This document shows, in pieces, positions 1 to 7,276 of a DNA stretch of 58,051 bases. The translations under genes and the position numbers were made by a program. Numbering within the stretch: position 1 is the first letter of the stretch; each line of letters begins with the position of its first letter. Source of the stretch: WS-2 sp964650245 (GTDB taxonomy: Bacteria; Eisenbacteria; RBG-16-71-46); assembly GCA_964650245.1 (NCBI GenBank), contig CAZYQK010000001.1, positions 1 to 58,051 of the forward strand, read 5' to 3'. The notes under the pieces were generated by a model. That model was given only the letters and a program-made list of their open reading frames with translations. It was not told the DNA's origin and ran no database searches.

Positions 1-1885
1 TCATGATCGCGGGCACGCTCGTGTTCCATTGCTGCGCGATGGTCTCGAGCGTCTCACCCTTCTTCACCGTGACCTTCGCCGGGCGCTTCACCGGGGTGGC
101 AGCGGACGGCTTCGGCTCGGGTGCGGGCCCGCCAAGAATCGGAGTCGGCGCCGCGGTTTTCACTTCGGGCGCTGACTTCTGCTCCAGGGGCTTCGGCTCG
201 CTCGCGGCGGGCGCGACCGTCGCTTCCGGCAGCGGCTCGGGCGCGAGGCTCACCGGCGTCGGCGCGGGGATCGCGGCCACGGCCTCGGGCGCCGTCGGCT
301 TCGCGACCGGCGGAGCAGCAGGCATCTCGGTCTTCACCGCCAGCGCGGGCATTGGCGCGGGCGGCAGAATCGCGGGCTTCGCCAATGCCTGCGTCTCGCG
401 CTTCGCGAGCGGCGCCGGTGGCGACACCGGCTTCGCGATGGCCGGCGTGGGCGCGGCTGCCTTCACCGCGTGCGCCGCGACCGCGGGCTTCGGGGCCGGC
501 GCCAGCGCGCTCACCACCGCAGGAGTCGAGGCGACAGCAGGCGCGGGCACCGGCTTCACCGGGGGCGCGGCCGGCGTGCCGAGCGCCGGCGCGGCGGGCG
601 ATGTCACCGGCTTCGTCGCAGGCGCGGCCGGCGTACCGAGCGCCGCGGCTGGGGGCGCTCCAGGCCGAAGGTTCGCTGCTATGAGGCCGGGAGCGCCCCC
701 AGCCGCGGCGCCGGGCACGGACGCGGCGGGCGGGGTCACCGGCTTCGCTGGGGGCGCGGCGAGCGCCGGAACGGACGTGAGCTTCGCGGTCTCGGGCTCC
801 GCGGTTGCGGGCTTCACGGTCGCGGGCTTCGCGGCCGTGCTCGGCGGCGCCACGCGCTTCGGAGCGGGCGACGGCTTCACGGGCGGTTCGATCAGACGCG
901 CGGGCTGAGACTGCGCATCGGTCCCTGTCGGGGCCCAGCCCATCGCGCCTGGATGGAACGAAAGCCCCACGCGATGCTGTCCGGTGCCGGTCCCGCCCAG
1001 GAGATACCCGTAGTCGATCCACACGCCCGAGACGCCCGCGCCCATGCCGAAGGTCGGGCCGTTGAGTGGCTCGTTCGCCCCGGCGCCCAGCTCGGCACGG
1101 TAGCCGGTGCGCAGCGCGAAGCGGTCCATCCAACGCCACTCCACGCCGCCGCGCACGTCGCTGTAGTAGGCGCTCGGGAAGTTGGCGTCGAGCGCCACGC
1201 GCATCCCATTCGTGGGATGCGTGACCGACACGCCCGCGCCGACGCTGGTCGGGAACGGGTAGCTCGCGGCGTCGTACTTCATCTGCCCGCCCACGTTCTG
1301 CGCCGCGAGACCGAAACCAACCCAGCCGGAGCGCGCCGAGACTCCGGCGTCGAACGTCATGCCGGATCCACTCACGTTGCCGAGCTTCTCGGTCGCGAAC
1401 TTCACGCCCAGGCCGGCGGTCACGAGCGGCCCGAGAGGGCGCGCGAGCTGCGCGCCGAACGCGGCGCTCGAAACGTCGACGTTGCCGGTCGGATTATTCG
1501 ACGCATCGCGCCCCGCGATGCCGCCCTCGCCCTGGAACAGGCCGGTGAGCGCCCAGCGGAAACGCGACGGGCCCGCGAGCCCGCCCACCGAGGCCCACTC
1601 CTGCGCGCTCTGCCCGGCGAGGCCGGCGTGCGAGAACACGAATTCGGTCCGCTCCACGCGCCCGAGCGCGGCCGGGTTCCAGGACGCGGCGTTGAGGTCG
1701 CTGCCGAAGCCGAGCGTCGCCCCCCCCATGCCCACGATCCCGGCCCCCGCGCCGACCGCGAGGAAGTTCGCGGCGGTGGTGCCCGCCTGGTCGCCGCCGG
1801 CGATCGCGGTTGCCGGGGCGAGCCCGGTCAGCGCGGCGAGAACGATCGCGCGCAGGAGGCGCATCCCACTGCTTTTCGCGTTCAT
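1..1885 (-). CDS. PorV/PorQ-like outer-membrane barrel with Pro/Ala linker and LysM domain (3' end beyond window)
   Basis: Read from an ATG whose first bases overlap the TGA of the upstream gene (ATGA), the frame stays open to the window edge. It has a signal peptide (first 29 residues, ending ATAIAG), then about 300 residues resembling the PorV/PorQ (UPF0164-like) barrel: an early GTTAANFLAVGAGAG stretch, a WNPAAL motif, and alternating Gly/aromatic strands ending near VGLSFHPGAMGW. Roughly 270 residues of Pro/Ala/Lys-rich linker with repeated GTPAAP and KPVxP units follow, then the start of a LysM domain (VTVKKGETLETIAQQWN). LysM binds peptidoglycan, so I infer an outer-membrane protein tethered to the wall. 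PorV-type proteins in FCB bacteria act in secretion of proteins with FlgD-like or type-9 C-terminal domains, and the coupled upstream gene carries such a domain. The linker is very low complexity, and opposite-strand frames are open only because of composition. Confidence 0.8.
   Translation of the reverse strand, partial: MNAKSSGMRLLRAIVLAALTGLAPATAIAGGDQAGTTAANFLAVGAGAGIVGMGGATLGFGSDLNAASWNPAALGRVERTEFVFSHAGLAGQSAQEWASVGGLAGPSRFRWALTGLFQGEGGIAGRDASNNPTGNVDVSSAAFGAQLARPLGPLVTAGLGVKFATEKLGNVSGSGMTFDAGVSARSGWVGFGLAAQNVGGQMKYDAASYPFPTSVGAGVSVTHPTNGMRVALDANFPSAYYSDVRGGVEWRWMDRFALRTGYRAELGAGANEPLNGPTFGMGAGVSGVWIDYGYLLGGTGTGQHRVGLSFHPGAMGWAPTGTDAQSQPARLIEPPVKPSPAPKRVAPPSTAAKPATVKPATAEPETAKLTSVPALAAPPAKPVTPPAASVPGAAAGGAPGLIAANLRPGAPPAAALGTPAAPATKPVTSPAAPALGTPAAPPVKPVPAPAVASTPAVVSALAPAPKPAVAAHAVKAAAPTPAIAKPVSPPAPLAKRETQALAKPAILPPAPMPALAVKTEMPAAPPVAKPTAPEAVAAIPAPTPVSLAPEPLPEATVAPAASEPKPLEQKSAPEVKTAAPTPILGGPAPEPKPSAATPVKRPAKVTVKKGETLETIAQQWNTSVPAIM
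640..711. repeat. 72-bp near-perfect inverted repeat inside a coding linker
   Basis: Bases 640-661 are the exact reverse complement of 690-711 (22 bp). After one mismatch (662/689), 663-666 pairs with 685-688, leaving an 18-nt loop at 667-684. The total length is 72 nt, exactly 24 codons, and the minus-strand frame of the barrel-LysM gene passes through uninterrupted. The encoded segment is a pseudo-palindrome, GAPG-LIAANL-RPGAP, and LIAANL is the only hydrophobic run in the linker. It could be a palindromic insertion element (the Rickettsia palindromic elements are the known analogue), a replication-slippage quasi-palindrome or an RNA hairpin. Confidence 0.85.
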
Positions 1886-2898
1886 GGCTGCCTCACGAGC
1901 TTGATCTGGTTTCGCGTGTCGCCCGCAATCAGCCACGCGCGGTACACGCCGGGCGCCACGAGCCGTCCGGCGTCGTTCGTGCCGTCCCACACCACGCCGC
2001 CGCCCGCGCAGCTCACCGCGCTCGACAGCGCGATGTGGCGCACGCGGCGGCCGCCGGCGTCGATCAGGTCGATCGCGGCGTCGCCCGCGCCCGAGGCCGG
2101 AATCACGATCGGGATGCAGACCGGCTGCGAGGCCGCGCTCGGGTTTGGAAAGCCGGGCGAGAGAGTCCAGGCCGCGGGGGTCGCGATGGGTACCAGGTCG
2201 ATGCGGAACGCGCTCGAGAGCGCGCTCTCGTTGCCGGTGAGATCCGACGCGCTCACCTTGTACCACAGCGAGGCGGCACCGCCGGGCAGGCTCGTATCCA
2301 GGTACTGCGTGCTCGAGACCAGCGACGCGTTGAGCCTGGTGAAGCTCCCGGTCGCGCTGGTGGCGCGGTAGATCGAGTAGCCGTCCAGGTCGGGCTCGCT
2401 GTTCGGGCTCCACTGGGTGCGCACGTTCGGGCTCTCGAGCGCGGCGCTCACGCCGCTCGGCGCGGCGGGCGGCGCGGTGTCGAGCACCCAGTCCCAGCGC
2501 ACCACGTTCGAGATCGCCGACCAGTTGCCGGCATCGTCCACGGCGCGGATCGCGATGTAGTAGGTGGTGTCGCTCGAGAGGCCCCTGATCGTCACGCCCT
2601 GGCGCGTCCCGCTCGCGACGGGCGCGGGAAGGCCGGCGACGAGCGGCACGCCGTTCCAGTTACCGGGCGTGATGGGGGCGGTGGAGACCCGCATCTCGTA
2701 GGCGGTCGCGGTGCCGATCGCGCCGTCGTCGCCGGGCGCGCTCCACACCATGCGCACGCTGTCGGCGCCGCCGCCCTGCGCGTAGGCCAGCACCGGCGCG
2801 AGCACCAGCACCACGACCACGACGATCGCCGGCGCCCAGCGCCGCCAGAGCTGGCGCCGGGCGCGAAGGCGAAGGCTGGCGTGGCGGCGGTCGCTCAC
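1882..2898 (-). CDS. Secreted two-FN3 protein with FlgD-like C-terminal Ig domain
   Basis: About 338 residues from a GTG that overlaps the stop of the upstream gene (GTGA). A longer in-frame ATG at 2949 would overlap that gene by 55 bp and lacks reason. The N-terminus is Arg-rich, followed by a strongly hydrophobic run (IVVVVVLVLAPVLAYA) serving as signal peptide or anchor. Two fibronectin type III domains follow (residues ~45-140 and ~145-240; TTYYIAIRAVDDAGNWS is a classic FN3 F/G strand). The C-terminal ~90 residues match a FlgD-type Ig domain (PGFPNPS...VVWDGTNDAGRLVAPGVYRA), the usual tail of exported proteins in several FCB phyla. It is translationally coupled to the downstream PorV-like gene, which suggests export or surface display through that system. 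The substrate is unknown. Confidence 0.75.
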   Translation of the reverse strand: MSDRRHASLRLRARRQLWRRWAPAIVVVVVLVLAPVLAYAQGGGADSVRMVWSAPGDDGAIGTATAYEMRVSTAPITPGNWNGVPLVAGLPAPVASGTRQGVTIRGLSSDTTYYIAIRAVDDAGNWSAISNVVRWDWVLDTAPPAAPSGVSAALESPNVRTQWSPNSEPDLDGYSIYRATSATGSFTRLNASLVSSTQYLDTSLPGGAASLWYKVSASDLTGNESALSSAFRIDLVPIATPAAWTLSPGFPNPSAASQPVCIPIVIPASGAGDAAIDLIDAGGRRVRHIALSSAVSCAGGGVVWDGTNDAGRLVAPGVYRAWLIAGDTRNQIKLVRQP

Positions 2899-3704
2899 CG
2901 GGCGATTCCGGTAAGGCGCGGCAGCGCGGCCGAGTGCCAGCCCAGCCACACGAAGCTGGTGGCGAGGTCGCGCACCGCCGCCGGCGCCAGCGTGTCGAGC
3001 GTGGTGGCACTCGGCACGTTCGAGAGCGCGCTCGGGTTACCGGCGTCGTCGCTGACCCGCATCGCGAAGTAGTAGGTGACCTGGCGGCTCAGGTTGCGCA
3101 CCGTGACGCTCTGCGCGGTTCCCGGCGCGGTGGGCGCCGGCGCGCCGCTCACCGCGGTGGCGCTCGCGAAGTTGCCCGCGGTGATGGGCGAGGTTGAATA
3201 GCGGATGTCGTAAGCGGTCGCGGTGCCGGTCAGGCTGTCGTCGCCGACCGCGGTCCAGCCCAGGCTGGCGGTGCTGTCGGTGACGCCGGTCACGGCGAGG
3301 CTCGCGACCGGGGCGGGACGGATGGTGTCGGGCGCCGCAGCGGTGGTCTTCGATGCCAGGTTCGAGATCCCCGACCAGTTCGGAACCTCGTCGGCGGTCT
3401 TGATCGCGAAGTAGTACGTGGTGGCGGGAACGAGGCCGGTGACCGTCACGCTCTGGCGCGTGCCGGAGGTGGCGGGCGCCGGCATCGAATTCCAACGGAT
3501 GGCCGAGGCGAAGTTGGCGGCGTTGATGGACGAGGTCGAGTAGCGCAGGTCGAACTGGGACGCGGTGCCGAGCAGGCTGTCGTCGCCGGGCGTGGTCCAG
3601 CTCACCGTCACGCTGTTCCAGGACGACTGCGCGTCAGCCTTCGATGCCGTCATCAGCGCGAGACCCGCGAGCGACCACAGGCACAGGATGCGTATCCGCT
3701 TCAT
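2895..3704 (-). CDS. Secreted fibronectin type III repeat protein, abruptly ending third repeat
   Basis: About 269 residues. The start at 3704 is chosen because a GGAGGG ribosome site lies 3 nt upstream and a signal peptide follows at once (MKRIRILCLWSLAGLALMTA...ADAQ); the longer open frame to 3878 has neither. Two FN3 domains of the GDDS-type are clear (each has GDDSLxGTAxxxDxRYSTS and TYYFA[IM]). A third begins with DTLAPAAVRDLATSF, but after about 13 residues it turns into an unrelated 20-residue tail (WLGWHSAALPRLTGIAR) and stops. Unlike its neighbour it has no FlgD-like domain, so a recombination or frameshift may have removed the C-terminal half. Probably cell-surface or periplasmic adhesion; no enzymatic motif. 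Confidence 0.7.
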   Translation of the reverse strand: MKRIRILCLWSLAGLALMTASKADAQSSWNSVTVSWTTPGDDSLLGTASQFDLRYSTSSINAANFASAIRWNSMPAPATSGTRQSVTVTGLVPATTYYFAIKTADEVPNWSGISNLASKTTAAAPDTIRPAPVASLAVTGVTDSTASLGWTAVGDDSLTGTATAYDIRYSTSPITAGNFASATAVSGAPAPTAPGTAQSVTVRNLSRQVTYYFAMRVSDDAGNPSALSNVPSATTLDTLAPAAVRDLATSFVWLGWHSAALPRLTGIAR

Positions 3705-4153
3705 GAACCCTCCGGCGAGCCCTCTCACCCACCCGGCGGGTGCGCGATGGAGGGCGGCGACCGCGAAACGCCTGATCGAGAAGTCGTGTGCGGTGCCGGG
3801 CGAGTTCCCGGACCACCGTGGTCTAGGGGAGTGAGAGCGAACGCGAGAGCCCCGAAAACCGCGGCGCCGAAGCAGCACGAAACGTGCCTTTCGCCGGGTG
3901 GGGCGTGCGCAGGTAACGCGGGCCTCGGTGCCAGCGCGAAAGCGGCTCGGATCTCTGCCGTTAACCTGCGCTCAAGCGTTCTGCATCGAGCGGCCGCGCC
4001 AGGGAGGGGCGTTGGATCCTGCAATCGCGCAGAGGGCGCGTGCAACGCGGGCCGGGTGCCAGGTCCGCGGGGTGTCTAGGCCGTGCGGAACGCACGCGTT
4101 CGGGCAGCCTGCAGCGCGCGCGTGGCGCGAAACCGCGGGCGGCGGGCGGCGCG

Positions 4154-4183
4154 TTGACACCCGCTCGGGCCCCCGCCTATTCT
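4154..4183 (+). promoter_or_regulatory. Sigma-70-type promoter of the type IV pilus locus
   Basis: TTGACA at 4154-4159 and TATTCT at 4178-4183 with an 18-nt spacer: a consensus -35 and a near-consensus -10 in very GC-rich DNA. It points toward pilT, 207 nt before its ATG. The rest of the divergent region 3705-4153 holds no ORF with believable protein character, only GC-rich sequence with a small GCACG-AAA-CGTGC hairpin near 3874-3886. Start site not measured. Confidence 0.6.
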
Positions 4184-4189
4184 TGGGCA

Positions 4190-4396
4190 CCTGTTTTCGG
4201 CAGTCGGGCCCCCGCCCGGTCGCGGCGGAGTATCCGATCGGCCGCCGTCGTCCGACGCCTTGCCCTGGCGCTTCGAGCTTGCCGAAGCCGCTCCCCGGCA
4301 CTGGACGACAACCTGAAGGGCTGCGGACCTCCCGCGAAGCAGCCCCGGCTTCCCGGTCAGCGGGCAGACGAAGGACCATCGGACTCCGACGCCAAT
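4190..4396 (+). other. Long structured 5' leader of the pilus operon
   Basis: About 207 nt lie between the predicted transcription start and the pilT ATG, with no ORF of merit. It contains a stem of GGGCTGC with GCAGCCC around 4317-4346 (14-nt loop) and further GC-rich self-complementarity downstream. I looked for the conserved GGCAAACC and GACGCAAAGCC segments of the GEMM cyclic-di-GMP-I riboswitch, common upstream of pili genes, and did not find them. The Shine-Dalgarno in front of pilT is weak (GAAGGA about 23 nt upstream), so translation may depend on leader structure. Confidence 0.35.
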
Positions 4397-5533
4397 ATGA
4401 GCGCACTCCCCCTGGAGCGAGACATTGTGTTGCGCCGCGCGGTCGAGCTCGGCGCCTCGGATCTCATCGTCACCGCCGGGCACCCGGTCATGATCACGGT
4501 GGCCGGCGTGTTCCAGGCGCTGCCCGGGTCGGGGGTGCTCTCCGCGATGGACGCGCGGCGGCTGGCGGAGAGCTTTCTTACGCCCGCGCTCCACGAGCGT
4601 TTCTTGAGCGAGCTCGAGCTCGACACCCGCTACCACCTGCCGGGAGTGGCCCACTTCCGCGTCAATGTCTTCATCCAGCGCGGCCACTGGGGCGCGGCGG
4701 TGCGCGTCATCCCGCTGCACATTCCGCTGCCCGCCGAGATCGGGCTCGCGCCTCACATGGTGGCACGGCTGCTCGGGATCACCCGCGGGCTGGTGCTGGT
4801 AACGGGGCCCACCGGCTGCGGCAAGTCCACCACCATCGCCTCGCTGCTCGAGCAGATCAATCAGGGCGGCGCGCGGCGCCACATCGTCACGGTCGAGGAC
4901 CCGATCGAGTTCGTGTTCGAGCCCAAGAACTGCGTGTTCGAGCAGCGCGAAGTTGGCACCGACACCAAGAGCTACGCGCGCGGCCTGCGCGGGGCCCTGC
5001 GGCAGCTGCCGCACGTCATCTTCGTCGGCGAGATGCGCGACCTCTCCAGCATGGCGATCGCGCTCACCGCGGCCGAGACCGGAAATCTGGTCATCTCGAC
5101 CATGGCCACCCAGTCGGCGGCCCAGACCGTGACCCGCATCATCGATTCGTTCCCGCCGCACCAGCAGTCCCAGGTGCGCTCTCAGCTCTCCCAGACGCTG
5201 CGCGCCGTCATCTCGCAGGTGCTGCTGCCGCGCGCCGACGGCCGGGGCCGGGGACGGGTCGCGGCGCGCGAGGTCATGTTCGTGAGCCAGGCGGTGCAGA
5301 ACCTGATCCGCGACGGCAAGGTGCACCAGATCGCGAACGTGATCTCGACCAGCCTGCGCGACGACATGGTGAGCCTGGACGATTCGCTCGCCGAGCTGGT
5401 GGATCGCGGCGCGGTCGCGTTCGAGATCGCCCACCCCTACTTCGACGACATCGAGAAGCGCGCGCTGCTCCAGAAACGTCACTTCCGGGCCGCGCCGGTC
5501 GGCGAGCCCGTGGCGAAAGCGAGGCTGACATGA
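4397..5533 (+). CDS. pilT: PilT-like type IV pilus ATPase with altered His box
   Basis: 378 residues, close to the usual PilT length (~350-380). Walker A GPTGCGKST sits near residue 136, the Asp box TVEDPIEFVF near 164, and Walker B with catalytic Glu (VIFVGEMRDL) near 205; GEMRD and the C-terminal QNLIRDGK segment are PilT hallmarks. PilT is the hexameric ATPase that retracts type IV pili. The His box, normally GHLVFxTLHTxSA, reads GNLVISTMATQSA (~residues 228-240), so both conserved histidines are lost (H to N, H to A) while everything around is conserved. This could be a retraction motor with altered coupling or a PilU-like accessory. It is the first gene of the operon, and its TGA overlaps the pilB ATG. 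An upstream in-frame extension has no signal or domain, hence the ATG at 4397. Confidence 0.85.
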   Translation: MSALPLERDIVLRRAVELGASDLIVTAGHPVMITVAGVFQALPGSGVLSAMDARRLAESFLTPALHERFLSELELDTRYHLPGVAHFRVNVFIQRGHWGAAVRVIPLHIPLPAEIGLAPHMVARLLGITRGLVLVTGPTGCGKSTTIASLLEQINQGGARRHIVTVEDPIEFVFEPKNCVFEQREVGTDTKSYARGLRGALRQLPHVIFVGEMRDLSSMAIALTAAETGNLVISTMATQSAAQTVTRIIDSFPPHQQSQVRSQLSQTLRAVISQVLLPRADGRGRGRVAAREVMFVSQAVQNLIRDGKVHQIANVISTSLRDDMVSLDDSLAELVDRGAVAFEIAHPYFDDIEKRALLQKRHFRAAPVGEPVAKARLT

Positions 5534-7260
5534 CTCTCTCCTTCCGGCTCTCGACGCGGCGCTTCGGCGAGCTGCTGATCGAGCGCGGGCTGCTCGACGC
5601 CGATCAGCTCAACGAGGCGCTCCGCTCGCGCCAGGACCCGCGCGAACGGCTGGGCCAGACCCTGGTGCGGCTCGGCATCCTCAAGGAAAAGGACGTGGTC
5701 GATCTGCTGGGCGAGCAGTTCTCGCTCCCGGTCGCCGACGCCGAGAGGCTGTCGAAGGCCGATCCCGAGGCGGTGCAGCTCATCCCCGAGCACCTGGCGC
5801 GGCAGGCCGGGCTGCTCGCCATCCGCCGCGGGCAGGACGACAACACCCTCGAGGTCGCGGTCGGGGATCCGCTCGACGTGGTCTCCCTCGACTACCTGCG
5901 GGCCCTGACCGGCTGCACGCTCAAGGTCTGGATCGCGCGGCCGAGCGACGTGCGCGAGGCGGTCGAGGAGTTCTACCAGGAGATCCGCGCCAGCGAGCAG
6001 GTGGGCGCGATTCTCGACAAGCTCGACCTCTCGGGCGCTTCGGACGTTGAAGAGGACGTGGACCTCGCCGCCCTGCGCCAGCAGGTCGAGGACGCCCCCG
6101 TGGTGCGGCTCGTCAACCTGATGCTGGCCGAGGCCATCGACGCGCGCGCGAGCGACATCCACGTCGAGCCGATGCGCGACCGGGTGACCGTGCGCTTCCG
6201 CGTGGACGGGCAGCTCCAGGAGGTCATGAAGCCGCCCAAGAACCTCCAGATGGCGATCGTCTCGCGCATCAAGGTGCTGGCCGACCTCGACATCGCGGTG
6301 CGGCTGCTGCCGCAGGACGGGCGCCTGACCGTGCATCTCCCCGACCGCGAGGTGGACATCCGGGTGTCGACCCTCCCCACCGCGTTCGGCGAGAAGGTGG
6401 TGCTGCGCCTGTTCGACAAGCAGGCGTTCACGCGCGAGATCGGCCATCTCGGCCTCGAGGGCGCGGGGCTCGACGGCTTCCGCCGCGGCATTCATCAGCC
6501 CTACGGCATGATCCTGATCTCGGGCCCGACCGGGAGCGGCAAGACCACCACGCTCTACTCGGCCCTGAACGAGATCCGGGACGTCCGTCGCAACCTGCTG
6601 ACGGTCGAGGACCCGATCGAGTACCACATCGAGGGCGTGAACCAGGTGCATGCCAACCACAAGGTCGGGATGACCTTCGCGCGCGCGCTGCGCTCCATCC
6701 TGCGCCAGGACCCCGACGTCATCATGGTGGGCGAGATCCGCGACGCCGAGACCGCCGACATCGCGGTCAAGAGCGCGCTCACCGGGCACCTGGTGCTCTC
6801 GACGGTGCACGCCAACGACGCGCCCGGCACCGTGACGCGCCTGATCGACATGGGGGTGCCGCGCTACCTGGTGGGCTCGGCGATCACGCTGGTCATGGCG
6901 CAGCGCCTGGTGCGGCGTGTGTGCGAGCGCTGCAAGGAGCTCTACCTGGCCGAGCCCGAGCACGTCGCAGCACTTGGCGAGGACGCCCCCGCGCTCGCCG
7001 GCCGGCGGCTCGCGCGCGGCCGCGGCTGCATCACCTGCAAGCAGACCGGCTACATGGGCCGGATCGCGGTGTTCGAGGTGCTGGAGCTGACCAAGCCCAT
7101 CCGGCGCCTGGTGCTGGACGGACTCAACGAGGACCAGATCAAGCTCAAGTCCATGGCCGAGGGACTCATCACGCTCCGCAAGAGCGGGATCAAGAAGATC
7201 CTCGACGGGGTGACGACCATCGAGGAAGTGCGCGCCGCGACGTTCGCGGACCACATGTGA
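5530..7260 (+). CDS. pilB: PilB/GspE-type pilus extension ATPase
   Basis: 576 residues, typical for PilB. An N-terminal MshEN/GspE-N domain (FGELLIERGLLDADQLNEAL, residues ~11-160; this fold binds cyclic-di-GMP in some homologues) precedes the T2SSE ATPase core: Walker A GPTGSGKTTT (~332), TVEDPIEYH, VIMVGEIRDAETADIA, and an intact His box TGHLVLSTVHAND. A tetracysteine zinc site (CERC near residue 464, CITC near 499) is also typical. It powers pilus assembly at the cytoplasmic face together with PilC and PilM. The ATG overlaps the pilT stop codon (ATGA), implying coupling. The larger in-frame extension back to 3898 is an open-frame artefact across pilT. Confidence 0.95.
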   Translation: MTLSFRLSTRRFGELLIERGLLDADQLNEALRSRQDPRERLGQTLVRLGILKEKDVVDLLGEQFSLPVADAERLSKADPEAVQLIPEHLARQAGLLAIRRGQDDNTLEVAVGDPLDVVSLDYLRALTGCTLKVWIARPSDVREAVEEFYQEIRASEQVGAILDKLDLSGASDVEEDVDLAALRQQVEDAPVVRLVNLMLAEAIDARASDIHVEPMRDRVTVRFRVDGQLQEVMKPPKNLQMAIVSRIKVLADLDIAVRLLPQDGRLTVHLPDREVDIRVSTLPTAFGEKVVLRLFDKQAFTREIGHLGLEGAGLDGFRRGIHQPYGMILISGPTGSGKTTTLYSALNEIRDVRRNLLTVEDPIEYHIEGVNQVHANHKVGMTFARALRSILRQDPDVIMVGEIRDAETADIAVKSALTGHLVLSTVHANDAPGTVTRLIDMGVPRYLVGSAITLVMAQRLVRRVCERCKELYLAEPEHVAALGEDAPALAGRRLARGRGCITCKQTGYMGRIAVFEVLELTKPIRRLVLDGLNEDQIKLKSMAEGLITLRKSGIKKILDGVTTIEEVRAATFADHM

Positions 7261-7276
7261 TGGCGGACGGGAACTG

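Noticed and set aside
54..1139. Long minus ORF rich in Arg, Ala and Glu, and the plus ORFs over 3-908 and 470-2371
   Set aside because: They are shadows of the barrel-LysM gene: no start context, no domains, composition typical of wrong frames in GC-rich DNA. The correct frame shows a signal peptide, barrel and LysM.
4190..4396. Cyclic-di-GMP (GEMM) riboswitch upstream of pilT
   Set aside because: The conserved GGCAAACC and GACGCAAAGCC segments are absent; only generic hairpins remain.
3898..5529. In-frame N-terminal extension of PilB across pilT
   Set aside because: The extension is Arg/Pro-rich nonsense; PilB homology starts exactly at the ATG overlapping the pilT stop.
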